Source: Bog-756 sp963831535
GTDB lineage: Bacteria > Actinomycetota > Acidimicrobiia > Acidimicrobiales > RAAP-2
Reading direction: 5' to 3'
Length of the DNA: 64,000 nt
Assembly: GCA_963831535.1 (NCBI GenBank)
Contig: CAWHQP010000004.1
Span: forward strand, 310,001-374,000
The notes under the pieces are model-generated. The model made no database searches. It had not been told where the DNA came from and worked only from the letters and a program-made list of their open reading frames with translations. Of the stretch, positions 17,372 through 26,177 are shown in pieces. The position numbers and the translations under genes are program-made. Position 1 is the first letter of the stretch. Every line of letters begins with the position of its first letter.

Positions 17372-18164
17372 CAGGTGCGGGCGGCGAAGCTGTCGGGGAA
17401 CTCCGCGAGCCGGCATGGGCTGTCGGGGCGTGCTCCACCATGGTGCCGGTGGGCGAGCCGGCTCCGGCGGCGGCGGTGGCGCTGTCGATCCCGTAGACCC
17501 CGTGGGCCTGGTCCCGCACCAGCAGACCGCGGTCGAGTTCGATGACCCGGCGTCGCATCTGGTCGACCATGCCGGCGTCGTGGGTGGCGATGATCACCGT
17601 GGTGCCGGTGCGGTTGATCCGGTCGAGGAGCTTCATGATGCCGAGGCTGGTGGTCGGATCAAGGTTTCCCGTCGGCTCGTCGGCCAGCAGGATCAGCGGA
17701 CGGTTCACGAAGGCACGGGCCACGGCCACCCGCTGCTGCTCGCCACCGGAGAGCTCGTGGGGAAGGTTGTCCCGCTTCTTGGTCAGACCGACCAGGTCGA
17801 GGACCTGGGGCACCTGGGTGGCGATGACGTGCTTGGGGCGCCCGATGACCTCGAGGGCGAAGGCGACGTTCTCGAACACCGTCTTGTTGGGCAGGAGCCG
17901 GAAGTCCTGGAACACGCAGCCGATGTTGCGACGGAGGTAGGGGATCCGCCACTTGGCCAGATGTCCGATCTCCTTGCCCGCCTCCCAGATGCGACCGGAG
18001 TCGGGTACCTCCTCGCGGAGGAGCAGGCGGATGAAGGTGGTCTTGCCTGAACCAGAAGGTCCGACCAGGAAGACGAATTCGCCCTTGTCGATCTCGACCG
18101 AGCAGTCGTTGAGGGCGACGGTGGAGCCCTTGTACGTCTTGGTGACGTTCTGGAACTTGATCAT
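17371..18164 (-). CDS. ftsE: Cell division ATP-binding protein FtsE (apparent C-terminal frameshift)
   Basis: FtsE is the ABC ATPase partner of FtsX. MIKFQNVTKTYKGSTVALND opens the protein, with Walker A GPSGSGKTT (about residues 35-43), LSGGEQQRVAVARAF and LLADEPTGNLDP. The FtsE-typical VRDQAHGVYG lies near residue 220. No stop follows in that frame, which would wrongly run on into ftsX. One indel in the tail (near 17395-17440) leads to a frame ending EFPDSFAART and a TGA that overlaps the ftsX ATG, the expected arrangement. The tail is therefore about 40 residues longer than in E. coli. A TAGCAT hexamer about 60 nt upstream may give ftsEX its own promoter. Confidence 0.87.
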
Positions 18165-18222
18165 GAGGAGGACCTCACAGTCGACGCGCGGCAAGTGCAG
18201 AGTGGAGTTCGCATTCTTGCCA

Positions 18223-18228
18223 ATGCTA
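18223..18228 (-). promoter_or_regulatory. Possible -10 hexamer TAGCAT for ftsEX
   Basis: TAGCAT on the minus strand lies in the roughly 135-bp gap between prfB and ftsE, about 60 nt before the ftsE ATG. No clear -35 is visible. Confidence 0.3.
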
Positions 18229-18300
18229 CCTCCACCCAGGTCGCGATTTGGTTCAGCCCGTCTGACCTCCGCTGACGCGAGTACGGGATCGAGGCTCCGT

Positions 18301-19468
18301 TCAGTGCGCGGGCGCGACGCTCCTCCGCCTGCCGACGCAGCTCGGCCTCGATGAAGGCATCGAGATCGCCGTCCAGCACCGCCTCGACGTTTCCGGTCTC
18401 CGCATCGTTGCGGCAGGTCGTTCACCAACTGGTACGGGGCCATGACGTAGGAGCGGATCTGATTACCCCAGGCGTTGTCGGTGCGGACCCCGGCCAGCTG
18501 GTCCAAGGTGGCCTGGTGCTCGGCACGCTGCCGCTCGGCCAGCTTGGCCCCGAGCACCTGCATGGCCTTGGCCTTGTTCTGGGTCTGGCTGCGCTGGTTC
18601 TGGCAGGTCACCACGATGCCGGTGGGCAGGTGGGTCAGCCGCACCGCCGAGTCGGTCTTGTTGACGTGCTGACCGCCGGCGCCCGATGAGCGGTAGGTGT
18701 CGATGCGCAGGTCCTTCTCGTCGATGTCGACGACGTCGGATACATCCTCGATGAAAGGGCACCACGTCGAGGGAGGCGAAGCTGGTCTGGCGCCGGTGCT
18801 GGGCGTCGAACGGTGAGATGCGCACCAGGCGGTGCACGCCACGCTCGGCGGCGAGGAGGCCGAAGGCGTACCGCCCCTTCACGATGAAGGTGGCCGACAG
18901 CAGCCCCGCCTCCTGTCCCTCGTGTGGCCTCTTCCACCTCGAGGTCGAAGCCGCGTCGCTCGGCCCACCGGGTGTACATGCGCAGCATCATCTCGGCCCA
19001 GTCCTGAGCATCGGTGCCCCCGGCTCCGGCATGGATCTCGGCCACGGCGTCGCCGTCGTCGTAGGGACCGGCGAACAGCGAACGCAGCTCGAGGGCGCCG
19101 AGTCGGCGGTCGAGGGTCGGCGAGCATCTCCTCTACCTCGGGACGCAACGAGTCGTCGGACTCCTCTTCGATCAGCTCGTTGAGGGTCCGGGCATCGGAG
19201 AGCTGGCTCGACCAGTGCCGCCAGCTGGTCGAGGTCCTCGGTGACCCGACCCAGCTCGGTGGTCACCTCCCGGGCATGGTCGGGATCATCCCACAGCCCG
19301 GGCTCGGAGGCCGCCTTCTCCAACTCGGCACGGCGTTCGGTGAGTCGGTCCACGGCCGAGGAAGTGTTCGGCCTCGGCTACCCGTGCGGAGAGTGAGGCC
19401 AGAGCCTCGGGGATGTCGACGCGGTCGGGTTCGCCCGAGCCCCGTCCGCCGCTGTCGGTCGGGGACAT
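18301..19468 (-). CDS. prfB: Peptide chain release factor 2 (many apparent frameshifts)
   Basis: RF2 releases peptides at UGA and UAA. The protein can be followed through successive frames. VDIPEALASLSARVAEAEHF is at the start, then LEKAASEPGLWDDPDHAREV, RPEVEEMLADP, HAGAGGTDAQDWAEMMLRMY and RYAFGLLAAERGVHRLVRI. The catalytic GGQ is in SSGAGGQHVNKTDSAVR, and GDLDAFIEAELRRQAEERRA is near the C-terminus, with a likely TGA at 18301. Indels are needed near 19357, 19200, 19118, 18920, 18755, 18413 and 18312, giving about 380 residues. An essential gene cannot be this broken, so the sequence is probably wrong here. No programmed CTTTGA-type frameshift site is seen. The start is immediately after the secA stop. 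Confidence 0.85.
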
Positions 19469-19469
19469 C

Positions 19470-22244
19470 TCAGTTGGCGCCGTGGCAGAACTTGTACTTC
19501 TTACCGCTCTCGCACCAGCACGGATCGTTCCGGCCGATCTTCTCCCGCTCCGATTTCACGATAGGCACCTGGGTCTCGCCGCCATCGCCGGACTGGTTGG
19601 TCATCCCGACCCCGGAGCCGTTCCCGCCGGGCAGTCCGATGGCGGCGGCCGCTTCCTCGATCTCGGCCGGTGAGGCGGCGGCGAAGGCGGCGGTTATGGC
19701 ACCGTCCCCCTGGACCGGGTCGTCGGCGGCCAGGTAGTTGGCCCGGTCGAGGTCCGGTTCGGGTGCGGGCTCGGCCAGCACCTGGACGTGGAACACGTAG
19801 CGCAGGTAGTCGTCGCCGATGCCGTCCATGAGCTTGCCGAACATGGCGAAGCCCTCCCGCTGGTAGGCGACCAGCGGGTCCTGGTTGCCCATGGCCCGGA
19901 GGTTGATCCCCTCGCGGAGGTAGTCCATCTCGGCTAGGTGGTCCTGCCAGCGCTGGTCGATGATCTGGAGCATGATGTCCCGCTCGAGCTGCCGGGCGAT
20001 CTCCTCGCCTCCAGGAATGGTCTCGTCCCGGTCGGCATAGAGCTCGAGGGCCTCAGTGAGGATGCTCTCGGTGACCTGGCCGACGGTGGTGGCACCGGCT
20101 AAGTCCTCGGCGACGAACTTGGTGGGGTAGTACTGGATCACCTCGGTGATCAGTCCGGGAAGATCCCACTCTTCGGGGTAGTCCGACGGGCACGACGAGG
20201 CCACCAGGGCGGTCATGGTGTGCTCGAGGAGTTCGACGGTCTCCTCACGCAGGTCCTCGCCGTCGATGATCTGGTACCGGCGGCGGTAGATCACCTTGCG
20301 CTGTTCGTTCATCACATCGTCGTACTTGAGCACGTCCTTGCGTGACTCGGCGTTGCGGCCCTCGACGGTGTTCTGGGCCCGTTCGATGGCTTTGGTCACC
20401 ATCTTGGCTTCGATAGGAACATCATCGGGCAGGGCCCGTCCCATCACCCAGTTCATCGCCCCGGTGGCGAACAGGCGCATGAGGTCGTCCTCCAGCGAGA
20501 GGAAGAACCGGCTCTCCCCCGGGTCCCCCTGGCGACCCGATCGTCCCCGCAACTGGTTGTCGATTCGTCGACTCTCGTGCCGCTCGCTGCCCAGGACGTA
20601 GAGACCACCGGCGGCCCGCACCTCCTCGGCCTCCCGCGCGCAGGTCGTCTCGAACTCGGCTTCGATGGACTGCAGCTCGGCGGCGCCTTCGTCGGTCGAC
20701 AGGTCGAGTCCCCGGGACTTGGCTTCCCGCAGGGCCAGCAGCTCGGGATTCCCACCCAGGATGATGTCCACACCGCGACCGGCCATGTTGGTGGCCACGG
20801 TCACGCCACCCACCCGGCCGGCCTGGGCCACGATCTCGGCCTCCCGGAAGTGCTGCTTGGCGTTGAGCACCTCGTGGGGGATGCCCTTCTTCTCCAACAG
20901 CCTCGAGAGGTGCTCGGACTTCGACACCGATGCCGTGCCCACCAGCACCGGCTGTCCGGCGGCATGGCGTTCGACAATGTCCTCCACGACGGCGTTGAAC
21001 TTCGCGTCCTCCGTCTTGTAGATGAGGTCGGGGTTGTCCTCGCGGATGAGGGGTTTGTTGGGAGGAATGGGGACGACGGGGAGCTCGTAGGTGCTGGCGA
21101 ACTCGGAGGCCTCGGTGTCGGCCGTTCCGGTCATCCCCGACAACTTGGTGTAGAGGCGGAAGTAGTTCTGGAGGGTCACCGTGGCCCAGGTGTGGTTCTC
21201 CTCTTTGATGCGCACCCGTTCTTTGGCCTCCACGGCCTGGTGCAATCCGTCCGACCAGCGCCTCCCGTCAAGGGTCCGCCCGGTGAACTCGTCGACGATC
21301 TTCACCTCGCCTTGGGCGACCAGGTAGTCCTTGTCCCTCCGGTAGAGCTCCTTGGCGTAGAGGGCCTGGGTGAGGTGGTGGACGTAGTTGACCGAGACGG
21401 CATCGTAGAGATTGCCCACCCCGAGCTGCTTCTCCACCTTCTCGATACCGGTCTCGGTGGGGACGACGATGCGCTTCTCTTCGTCGACCTCGTAGTCGTC
21501 CTCGGCCCGCAGAGTGCGGACGATACCGGCGAACTGGTAGTAGAGCTGGGCTGACTCGGCGGCGGGACCGGAGATGATGAGCGGCGTCCGTGCCTCGTCG
21601 ATGAGGATGGAGTCGACCTCGTCGACGATGGCGAAATGGTGGCCACGTTGCACCATGGCGTCCTTCGAGCGCGCCATGTTGTCACGGAGGTAGTCGAAGC
21701 CGAACTCGGTGTTGGTGCCATAGGTAAGGTCGGCGCCGTAGGCCTGGCGCTTAGCCTCGGAATCGTCGATGTCGGGACCCACCCGCCCGACCGTGAGCCC
21801 GAGGAACCGGTGCAGCTGCCCCATCCATTCCGAGTCCCGGGTGGCCAGGTAGTCGTTGACCGTAACCACGTGGACGCCGTTGCCCTCCAGGGCGTTGAGG
21901 TAGACCGGGAGCGTCGATACCAGCGTCTTGCCCTCCCCGGTCTTCATCTCGGCGATCCATCCGAAGTGGAGGGCCATCCCTCCCATCAGCTGGGCGTCGA
22001 AATGTCGCTGCCCGAGCACCCGCCACGCCGCCTCCCGGACCACGGCGAACGCCTCGACCAACAGATCTTCGAGACTCTCCCCGTTGTCGAGCCGCTGTCG
22101 GAACGCAGGGGTCAGCGCGGCCAGCTCGTCGTCCGAGCGGGCCTCCATCTCCGGTTCCAGGGCGTTGACCAGCGGGACCAGCTCGGCCAGGCGACGGACC
22201 TTCTTGCCCTCGCCGGCGCGGAGGACTTTCGTGAGCACGCTCAT
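19470..22244 (-). CDS. secA: Preprotein translocase ATPase SecA
   Basis: SecA drives secretory proteins through SecYEG. This 924-residue protein is intact. It has the Walker A motif MKTGEGKTLVSTLP (about residue 106), the DEAD-like DEVD in IVDEVDSILIDEARTPLI, and the pre-protein cross-linking domain. NMAGRGVDIILGGNPE, ESRRIDNQLRGRSGRQGDPG and the helical scaffold follow. The tail carries a SEC-C zinc motif, NDPCWCESGKKYKFCHG, for SecB or ribosome contact. It is followed at once by prfB, a conserved gene order. A TAGAGT hexamer lies 9 nt upstream of the ATG. Confidence 0.97.
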   Translation of the reverse strand: MSVLTKVLRAGEGKKVRRLAELVPLVNALEPEMEARSDDELAALTPAFRQRLDNGESLEDLLVEAFAVVREAAWRVLGQRHFDAQLMGGMALHFGWIAEMKTGEGKTLVSTLPVYLNALEGNGVHVVTVNDYLATRDSEWMGQLHRFLGLTVGRVGPDIDDSEAKRQAYGADLTYGTNTEFGFDYLRDNMARSKDAMVQRGHHFAIVDEVDSILIDEARTPLIISGPAAESAQLYYQFAGIVRTLRAEDDYEVDEEKRIVVPTETGIEKVEKQLGVGNLYDAVSVNYVHHLTQALYAKELYRRDKDYLVAQGEVKIVDEFTGRTLDGRRWSDGLHQAVEAKERVRIKEENHTWATVTLQNYFRLYTKLSGMTGTADTEASEFASTYELPVVPIPPNKPLIREDNPDLIYKTEDAKFNAVVEDIVERHAAGQPVLVGTASVSKSEHLSRLLEKKGIPHEVLNAKQHFREAEIVAQAGRVGGVTVATNMAGRGVDIILGGNPELLALREAKSRGLDLSTDEGAAELQSIEAEFETTCAREAEEVRAAGGLYVLGSERHESRRIDNQLRGRSGRQGDPGESRFFLSLEDDLMRLFATGAMNWVMGRALPDDVPIEAKMVTKAIERAQNTVEGRNAESRKDVLKYDDVMNEQRKVIYRRRYQIIDGEDLREETVELLEHTMTALVASSCPSDYPEEWDLPGLITEVIQYYPTKFVAEDLAGATTVGQVTESILTEALELYADRDETIPGGEEIARQLERDIMLQIIDQRWQDHLAEMDYLREGINLRAMGNQDPLVAYQREGFAMFGKLMDGIGDDYLRYVFHVQVLAEPAPEPDLDRANYLAADDPVQGDGAITAAFAAASPAEIEEAAAAIGLPGGNGSGVGMTNQSGDGGETQVPIVKSEREKIGRNDPCWCESGKKYKFCHGAN

Positions 22245-22253
22245 GGGTAACTC

Positions 22254-22259
22254 ACTCTA
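22254..22259 (-). promoter_or_regulatory. Putative -10 hexamer TAGAGT upstream of secA
   Basis: On the minus strand TAGAGT lies 9 nt before the secA ATG, matching the TANNNT pattern seen at other genes here. Confidence 0.35.
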
Positions 22260-22372
22260 CCGTCGGTCGTCCCCGGTACTGGCCGTTCCCCGGTTCAGCC
22301 AGCCCGGTCGACCGCCCCGGGGTTGGCCGGTACGCCGTCGTCGGCGTCGCTGTCGGACTGCGTCAGCGCCCG

Positions 22373-22738
22373 TCAGGCGGTGCGCACCCGTTCCCGGAGG
22401 ACGAAGACCGAGTTCGCCGGACGACGCCGGGGATGGGTCCGGGCCACGAGTCGGCCCTTGGTCTTCTCCAGCTGGTGCTCCAACTTCTCCACCACCAGGT
22501 CGACGGCTACCACCGGCCCCGGAGCGGCGGCGCGGGCCCGGATGGTCCGTCCATGCCCGACGATGATGACCTCACACCGTTCCCGATCGGCGATCCGAGG
22601 ATTGTGCTCTTCGGAGAAGTGGACCTCGGCCCGCTCGAGACCAGGGCAGAGATGGCCCAGCCGGCCCACTTTCTCCTTGGTGAGTGCTCTCACCTCGTCC
22701 GACACGATCCTTCTGCCATAGGCAATGACAACGTCCAC
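22373..22738 (-). CDS. hpf: Ribosome hibernation promoting factor / RaiA-like protein (short form)
   Basis: This 121-residue protein matches the N-terminal S30AE domain of HPF/RaiA, which binds the 30S decoding region in stationary phase. VDVVIAYGRRIVSDEVRALT, VGRLGHLCPGLERAEVHFSE and AVDLVVEKLEHQLEKTKGRL follow the beta-alpha-beta-beta-beta-alpha pattern. The start is GTG at 22738, supported by GGAGG 7 nt upstream. Actinobacterial HPF is usually a long form (about 200 residues or more) with a C-terminal dimerisation domain. That domain is absent; the protein ends with a basic tail. A downstream indel could hide a longer form, but no dimerisation-domain sequence is obvious in the 128-bp gap before secA. 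Confidence 0.75.
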   Translation of the reverse strand: MDVVIAYGRRIVSDEVRALTKEKVGRLGHLCPGLERAEVHFSEEHNPRIADRERCEVIIVGHGRTIRARAAAPGPVVAVDLVVEKLEHQLEKTKGRLVARTHPRRRPANSVFVLRERVRTA

Positions 22739-23312
22739 TTGCTCGCCTCCATGGTTACGGTGTTCGGGAATTACCTCGGTGCTCGGCCGGTCCTCCTGAT
22801 CGGTCGTCGGGATGATGTTGTGAGCTGCGAGCGGCTGACCTGGTCTTTGACCCCACACTCGCCTGCGGGGGGCGTGACGGCCCGGCTCCGGCGGCAGCGA
22901 CCGTGACCGGTCGGGAACCCTTCAGAGCCGTGGATAGGCCGCGTCCTCCCCTCTCCGTCCGCCCCCGACAGCCGGGGACGCCACGGGCAGGTCTTACTCC
23001 TAAGCCGCACCATGCTCAGCAACCACGAGTTGCCTTACGTGGGTCGTTTCGCCTGCGACTGGCTTCGACTTGCAACCACAGACCCGCACGCAGCTCACGG
23101 GTGAAGTCTACGCCTCTTGTTCCCGAAAACCAGGGGTCGGCCCTCAGTTCATCAGGTCGTCACGTGGTCGTCATGGAACGGACGGACCAGTGGCCGTTCA
23201 CGGGTCCATCAAGCCGACAGACCTGCTCAGAAGCCATTTATCATCGCAGGGATCAGGTGGTGGGCCCGGGCCTGCGCTGGCCGGGCGGTCGGCGGGCCGA
23301 ACCGGCGGCGCG
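22739..23312. other. 574-bp gap without a recognisable gene
   Basis: The gap lies between hpf and the sugar isomerase gene on the minus strand. All frames are broken by stops or give Arg/Pro-rich translations without family motifs. ComF, which often sits near hpf-secA in other bacteria, was not detected even in pieces. The segment 23000-23100 is slightly less GC-rich. It may contain the hpf promoter, an unrecognised RNA or an eroded gene; nothing specific can be supported. Confidence 0.4.
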
Positions 23313-24395
23313 TCAGTCCGTACCCTTTCTGAGCTGCCGTTTCATCTCATCCATCACCGGAATTGGGCCGGGATCGATCCCTTCGTTCCCGGACATGTGC
23401 AGCGAGACAAAATCGCCGATCAACGCCAGGTCGAGCAACTGCGCCAGATCGCCCTCACCCGAGGCCCGGACTGCGATCACGTCGGCCACCACCTCGCGGA
23501 GCACCTCCTCCACCAGGTCGAAGCGCCGGCTGACCTGGGGATGCTCGGCGTCGTGACGGAGGTTGACCAGCGAGATCAGCTGTCGGGTGGCGTCGCCGTG
23601 CTGCCCCCATCCGGCCACCTCGTTGTGACACAGCTCGGGGTAGACGTTGAAGAAGGCGGGGCACTTGGCGTTCTCGTTGATCTGGGCCTTCCAGCGCAAC
23701 GCGGCGGCGCGCCCCAGGTCGCCCGAGCTGTGGATCAGCGGGATGGTACGCCCGATGCGCCGGGCCAGGTCCTCGGCCCGACTGCCCGGACGGACCAACT
23801 CGTCACGTCGCGCCTTGAGCTGGTCGACGGCCTGGTCCACCCATTGGGACGCCCCGGGGAACAGACCGATCTCCTCCAGCAGCACCAGTGGGGGGACGGC
23901 CATGGCGCCGAGGGCGGCACGCGGTTGGGGGAGGGTGGAGGGCACCGGCACCACGGGTACGTCCCATTCGCCCGCCAGACTGACGAGCATGCCTCCTCCC
24001 GAGACCACGACGAGCGAGGCCCCCGCCTCATAGGCACTGGCGGCAGCCTCCAGGGTCTCTTCGGTATTGCCCGAGAACGACATGGCGAACACCAGCGAGC
24101 CGGTGCCCACGAAGTCGGGGGGCTCGTAGCCCTTCACGACGGTCACGGGAACGGGCATGAACGGCGCCGCCGTCGCCACCAGGACGTCGCCGGCGATCCC
24201 ACTCCCCCCCATGCCCAGCACCACCACATTCTCCACCTGGTCGTGCTGCGGGAGCGGCGCAACACCCCGGGCGGCCGACACCGCCACCTCCACCTGCTCG
24301 GGTAGGCCGGCGGTAGCCGACCACATGTCGAGGGTGTCGAGAGCCAGTGGTGAAGGGTTGTCGGACGACGCTCTGCCGCCGTCAGGGACGGTCAT
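23313..24395 (-). CDS. Bifunctional phosphoglucose/phosphomannose isomerase
   Basis: This 360-residue SIS-domain enzyme would interconvert fructose-6-phosphate with glucose-6-phosphate or mannose-6-phosphate. NVVVLGMGGSGIAGDVL and FAMSFSGNTEETLEAA are the two SIS-domain phosphate-binding loops. NENAKCPAFFNVYPELCHNE contains the conserved glutamate and histidine of the PGI/PMI family. The C-terminal GNEGIDPGPIPVMDEMKRQL is also typical. It overlaps the Trm112-like gene by 4 nt and shares its direction with the phosphomannomutase, so the three form a mannose/glucose-phosphate unit feeding GDP-mannose-type pathways elsewhere in the window. Confidence 0.9.
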   Translation of the reverse strand: MTVPDGGRASSDNPSPLALDTLDMWSATAGLPEQVEVAVSAARGVAPLPQHDQVENVVVLGMGGSGIAGDVLVATAAPFMPVPVTVVKGYEPPDFVGTGSLVFAMSFSGNTEETLEAAASAYEAGASLVVVSGGGMLVSLAGEWDVPVVPVPSTLPQPRAALGAMAVPPLVLLEEIGLFPGASQWVDQAVDQLKARRDELVRPGSRAEDLARRIGRTIPLIHSSGDLGRAAALRWKAQINENAKCPAFFNVYPELCHNEVAGWGQHGDATRQLISLVNLRHDAEHPQVSRRFDLVEEVLREVVADVIAVRASGEGDLAQLLDLALIGDFVSLHMSGNEGIDPGPIPVMDEMKRQLRKGTD

Positions 24396-24637
24396 GAGGG
24401 TGAGGTGCCACCGGTGGACACGGCGCCCCCGGCATCGGCCTTGGCCATCAGCCGGTCGTGCTCGGCCTCGTCCACCGACCTCGCCTCATCGATCAACATG
24501 ACCGGGATACCGTCGCGCACCTCGTAGCCCCGGTGGAGACGCGGATTGTACAGCAGGTCCTCGTCGGCGAAATACAGCAGCGGCCCTTTGTCCTCCGGGC
24601 ACGCCAGCACGTCGATCAACAGCGCGTCGAGTGTCAT
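24392..24637 (-). CDS. Trm112/UPF0434-like small protein
   Basis: This 81-residue protein has the Trm112-like core: LIDVLACPEDKGPLLYF at the N-terminus, then LYNPRLHRGYEVRDGIPVML. Only one cysteine of the usual zinc-ribbon set is kept (in ACPEDKG), common for actinobacterial members. Trm112 in eukaryotes and archaea activates methyltransferases; the bacterial role is unknown. The gene sits between a phosphomannomutase and the isomerase, an arrangement common in actinobacteria. Its TGA overlaps the isomerase ATG, and AGAAGG a few bases before the ATG at 24637 may bind the ribosome. Confidence 0.8.
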   Translation of the reverse strand: MTLDALLIDVLACPEDKGPLLYFADEDLLYNPRLHRGYEVRDGIPVMLIDEARSVDEAEHDRLMAKADAGGAVSTGGTSPS

Positions 24638-24696
24638 GTGGCCTTCTCTCTGGTCGGTGATGTGGACGGTCGTCTCGGGTTCGGGGTCGCCGACGG

Positions 24697-26088
24697 TCAG
24701 GCCCCGAGGAGCCTGGCGATGTCCGCCTGGACTTCCGCGACCCGCTGTGTGCAGGCCGCGGCGTCGGGTGCCTCCACGTTCAGGCGGAGTAGGGGCTCGG
24801 TGTTGGAGGGACGAAGGTTGTACCACCAGTCCCCCCGGTCGACGGTCAACCCGTCCAGCCTGTCGGCGGTGCCCCGCTCCCCCTCGGCCGCCTCGACCTC
24901 GACGGCCATCAGCTCGACGGTTGCGGCCGGATCGTCGACGACCGTGTTGATCTCTCCTGATGCGCTGTACCGCTGGAACGGCTCGAGCAGTTCGGAGAGT
25001 GGCTTCCCGGTCACGCTCAGCAGCTCGAGGACGACCAGGGCGGCGATGATTCCCGAATCGGCCCGGTAGTTGTCCCGGAAGTAGTAATGCCCGGAGTGCT
25101 CACCACCGAACACGGCTCCCGTCTCCGCCATGATCTGCTTGATGTAGCTGTGGCCCACCTTGGTCCGGACCCCGATGCCGCCCTTCTCGGCGATGACCTC
25201 GGGGACCACCCGGGAACAGATGCAGTTGTAGAGGATCGTGGCACCGGGGTGCTTGTCCAACATGGAGGAGGCCACGAGGGCCGTGGTCAGCGAACCCGAG
25301 ACCGGCTCGGCCTTCTCATCCACCAGGAAGACCCGGTCGGCATCACCGTCGAACGCCAGGCCGACGTCGGCCCCGGCAGCCAGCACTGCCGCCTTGAGGG
25401 CGACCAGGTTCTCGGGTTGGATGGGGTCCGCCGGGTGATTGGGGAAGTTCCCGTCCAACTCGGGGAAGAGGATGTCGACCTCGAAGGGAAGTCCCTCGAA
25501 GACTTTGGGGGCGACCAGACCACCCATCCCGTTGGCGGTGTCCGCCACCACCCGTAGCGGACGCAGCGACGTGAGGTCGACGAACGAGCGGACGTGGGCG
25601 GCGTAGGCGTCGAGTACCGAACGCTCGTCGAGCCGTCCCAGCCCTCCCGGGTCCAGGGCCGGCGGCCCATCGGCTCCCCACTGGTCGAGCAGCGCCTCCG
25701 CGGTGGCCTGGATCTCGGTGAGCCCGGTGTCCTTACCGATGGGTCGGGCCCCGGACTGGCACAGCTTGAGCCCGTTGTACCGGGCCGGATTGTGCGACGC
25801 GGTGAACATGGCCCCCGGAGCGTCGAGGCTTCCGGCAGCGAAGTACAGGAGGTCGGTGGATGCCAAGCCCAGATCGACCACCGCCACCCCTTCGGAGCGG
25901 ACCCCGTCGGCGAAGGCCCTCGACAACTCGACGCCCGACTCCCGCATGTCCCGGGCCACCAGGATCGTCGTTGCCCCCGTGAACCGGGCCACAGCCACGC
26001 CGATGGCCCGGAACTGGATGGCGTTCAACTCATCGGGGACGACACCCCGGATGTCGTACGCCTTGAAGACGGAGGAGAGGCTGGCCAT
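24697..26088 (-). CDS. manB: Phosphomannomutase/phosphoglucomutase
   Basis: This 463-residue alpha-D-phosphohexomutase would interconvert hexose-6-phosphate and hexose-1-phosphate. FKAYDIRGVVPDELN opens the protein. The catalytic phosphoserine lies in MFTASHNPARYNGLKLC, the metal-binding loop in LAFDGDADRVFLVD, and the sugar-binding loop in GGEHSGHYYFRD. The phosphate-binding loop RPSNTEPLLRLNVE is near the C-terminus. All four domains are complete. It is the first gene of a three-gene unit with the Trm112-like protein and the isomerase, with a TAGGAT hexamer 9 nt upstream. Specificity for mannose or glucose cannot be read from the sequence. Confidence 0.93.
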   Translation of the reverse strand: MASLSSVFKAYDIRGVVPDELNAIQFRAIGVAVARFTGATTILVARDMRESGVELSRAFADGVRSEGVAVVDLGLASTDLLYFAAGSLDAPGAMFTASHNPARYNGLKLCQSGARPIGKDTGLTEIQATAEALLDQWGADGPPALDPGGLGRLDERSVLDAYAAHVRSFVDLTSLRPLRVVADTANGMGGLVAPKVFEGLPFEVDILFPELDGNFPNHPADPIQPENLVALKAAVLAAGADVGLAFDGDADRVFLVDEKAEPVSGSLTTALVASSMLDKHPGATILYNCICSRVVPEVIAEKGGIGVRTKVGHSYIKQIMAETGAVFGGEHSGHYYFRDNYRADSGIIAALVVLELLSVTGKPLSELLEPFQRYSASGEINTVVDDPAATVELMAVEVEAAEGERGTADRLDGLTVDRGDWWYNLRPSNTEPLLRLNVEAPDAAACTQRVAEVQADIARLLGA

Positions 26089-26097
26089 GGCCGGGCC

Positions 26098-26103
26098 ATC
26101 CTA
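26098..26103 (-). promoter_or_regulatory. Putative -10 hexamer TAGGAT upstream of the phosphomannomutase
   Basis: TAGGAT on the minus strand lies 9 nt before the ATG at 26088, with a GC-only spacer and no ribosome binding site. Confidence 0.4.
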
Positions 26104-26177
26104 GCCAGCCCGCCCGGGGCCATCGAAGCCGTCCGGCCGACCCGGGCCTGGTTGGAGCGGTGTGAAAGGATCGAGCC

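Noticed and set aside
16479..18842. A continuous minus-strand reading frame that looks like one 787-residue fusion of RF2, FtsE and FtsX
   Set aside because: It arises because indels remove the stops. The three families have separate starts, and the FtsE stop and FtsX start are recovered at the TGATG near 17371.
18301..19468. Programmed +1 frameshifting in prfB
   Set aside because: No CTTTGA-type site is present, and at least seven frame changes of both signs are needed, which programmed shifting cannot explain.
22771..23022. A possible 83-residue gene in the gap next to hpf
   Set aside because: Arg/Pro/Ser-rich without motif or ribosome site, and it overlaps nothing conserved.
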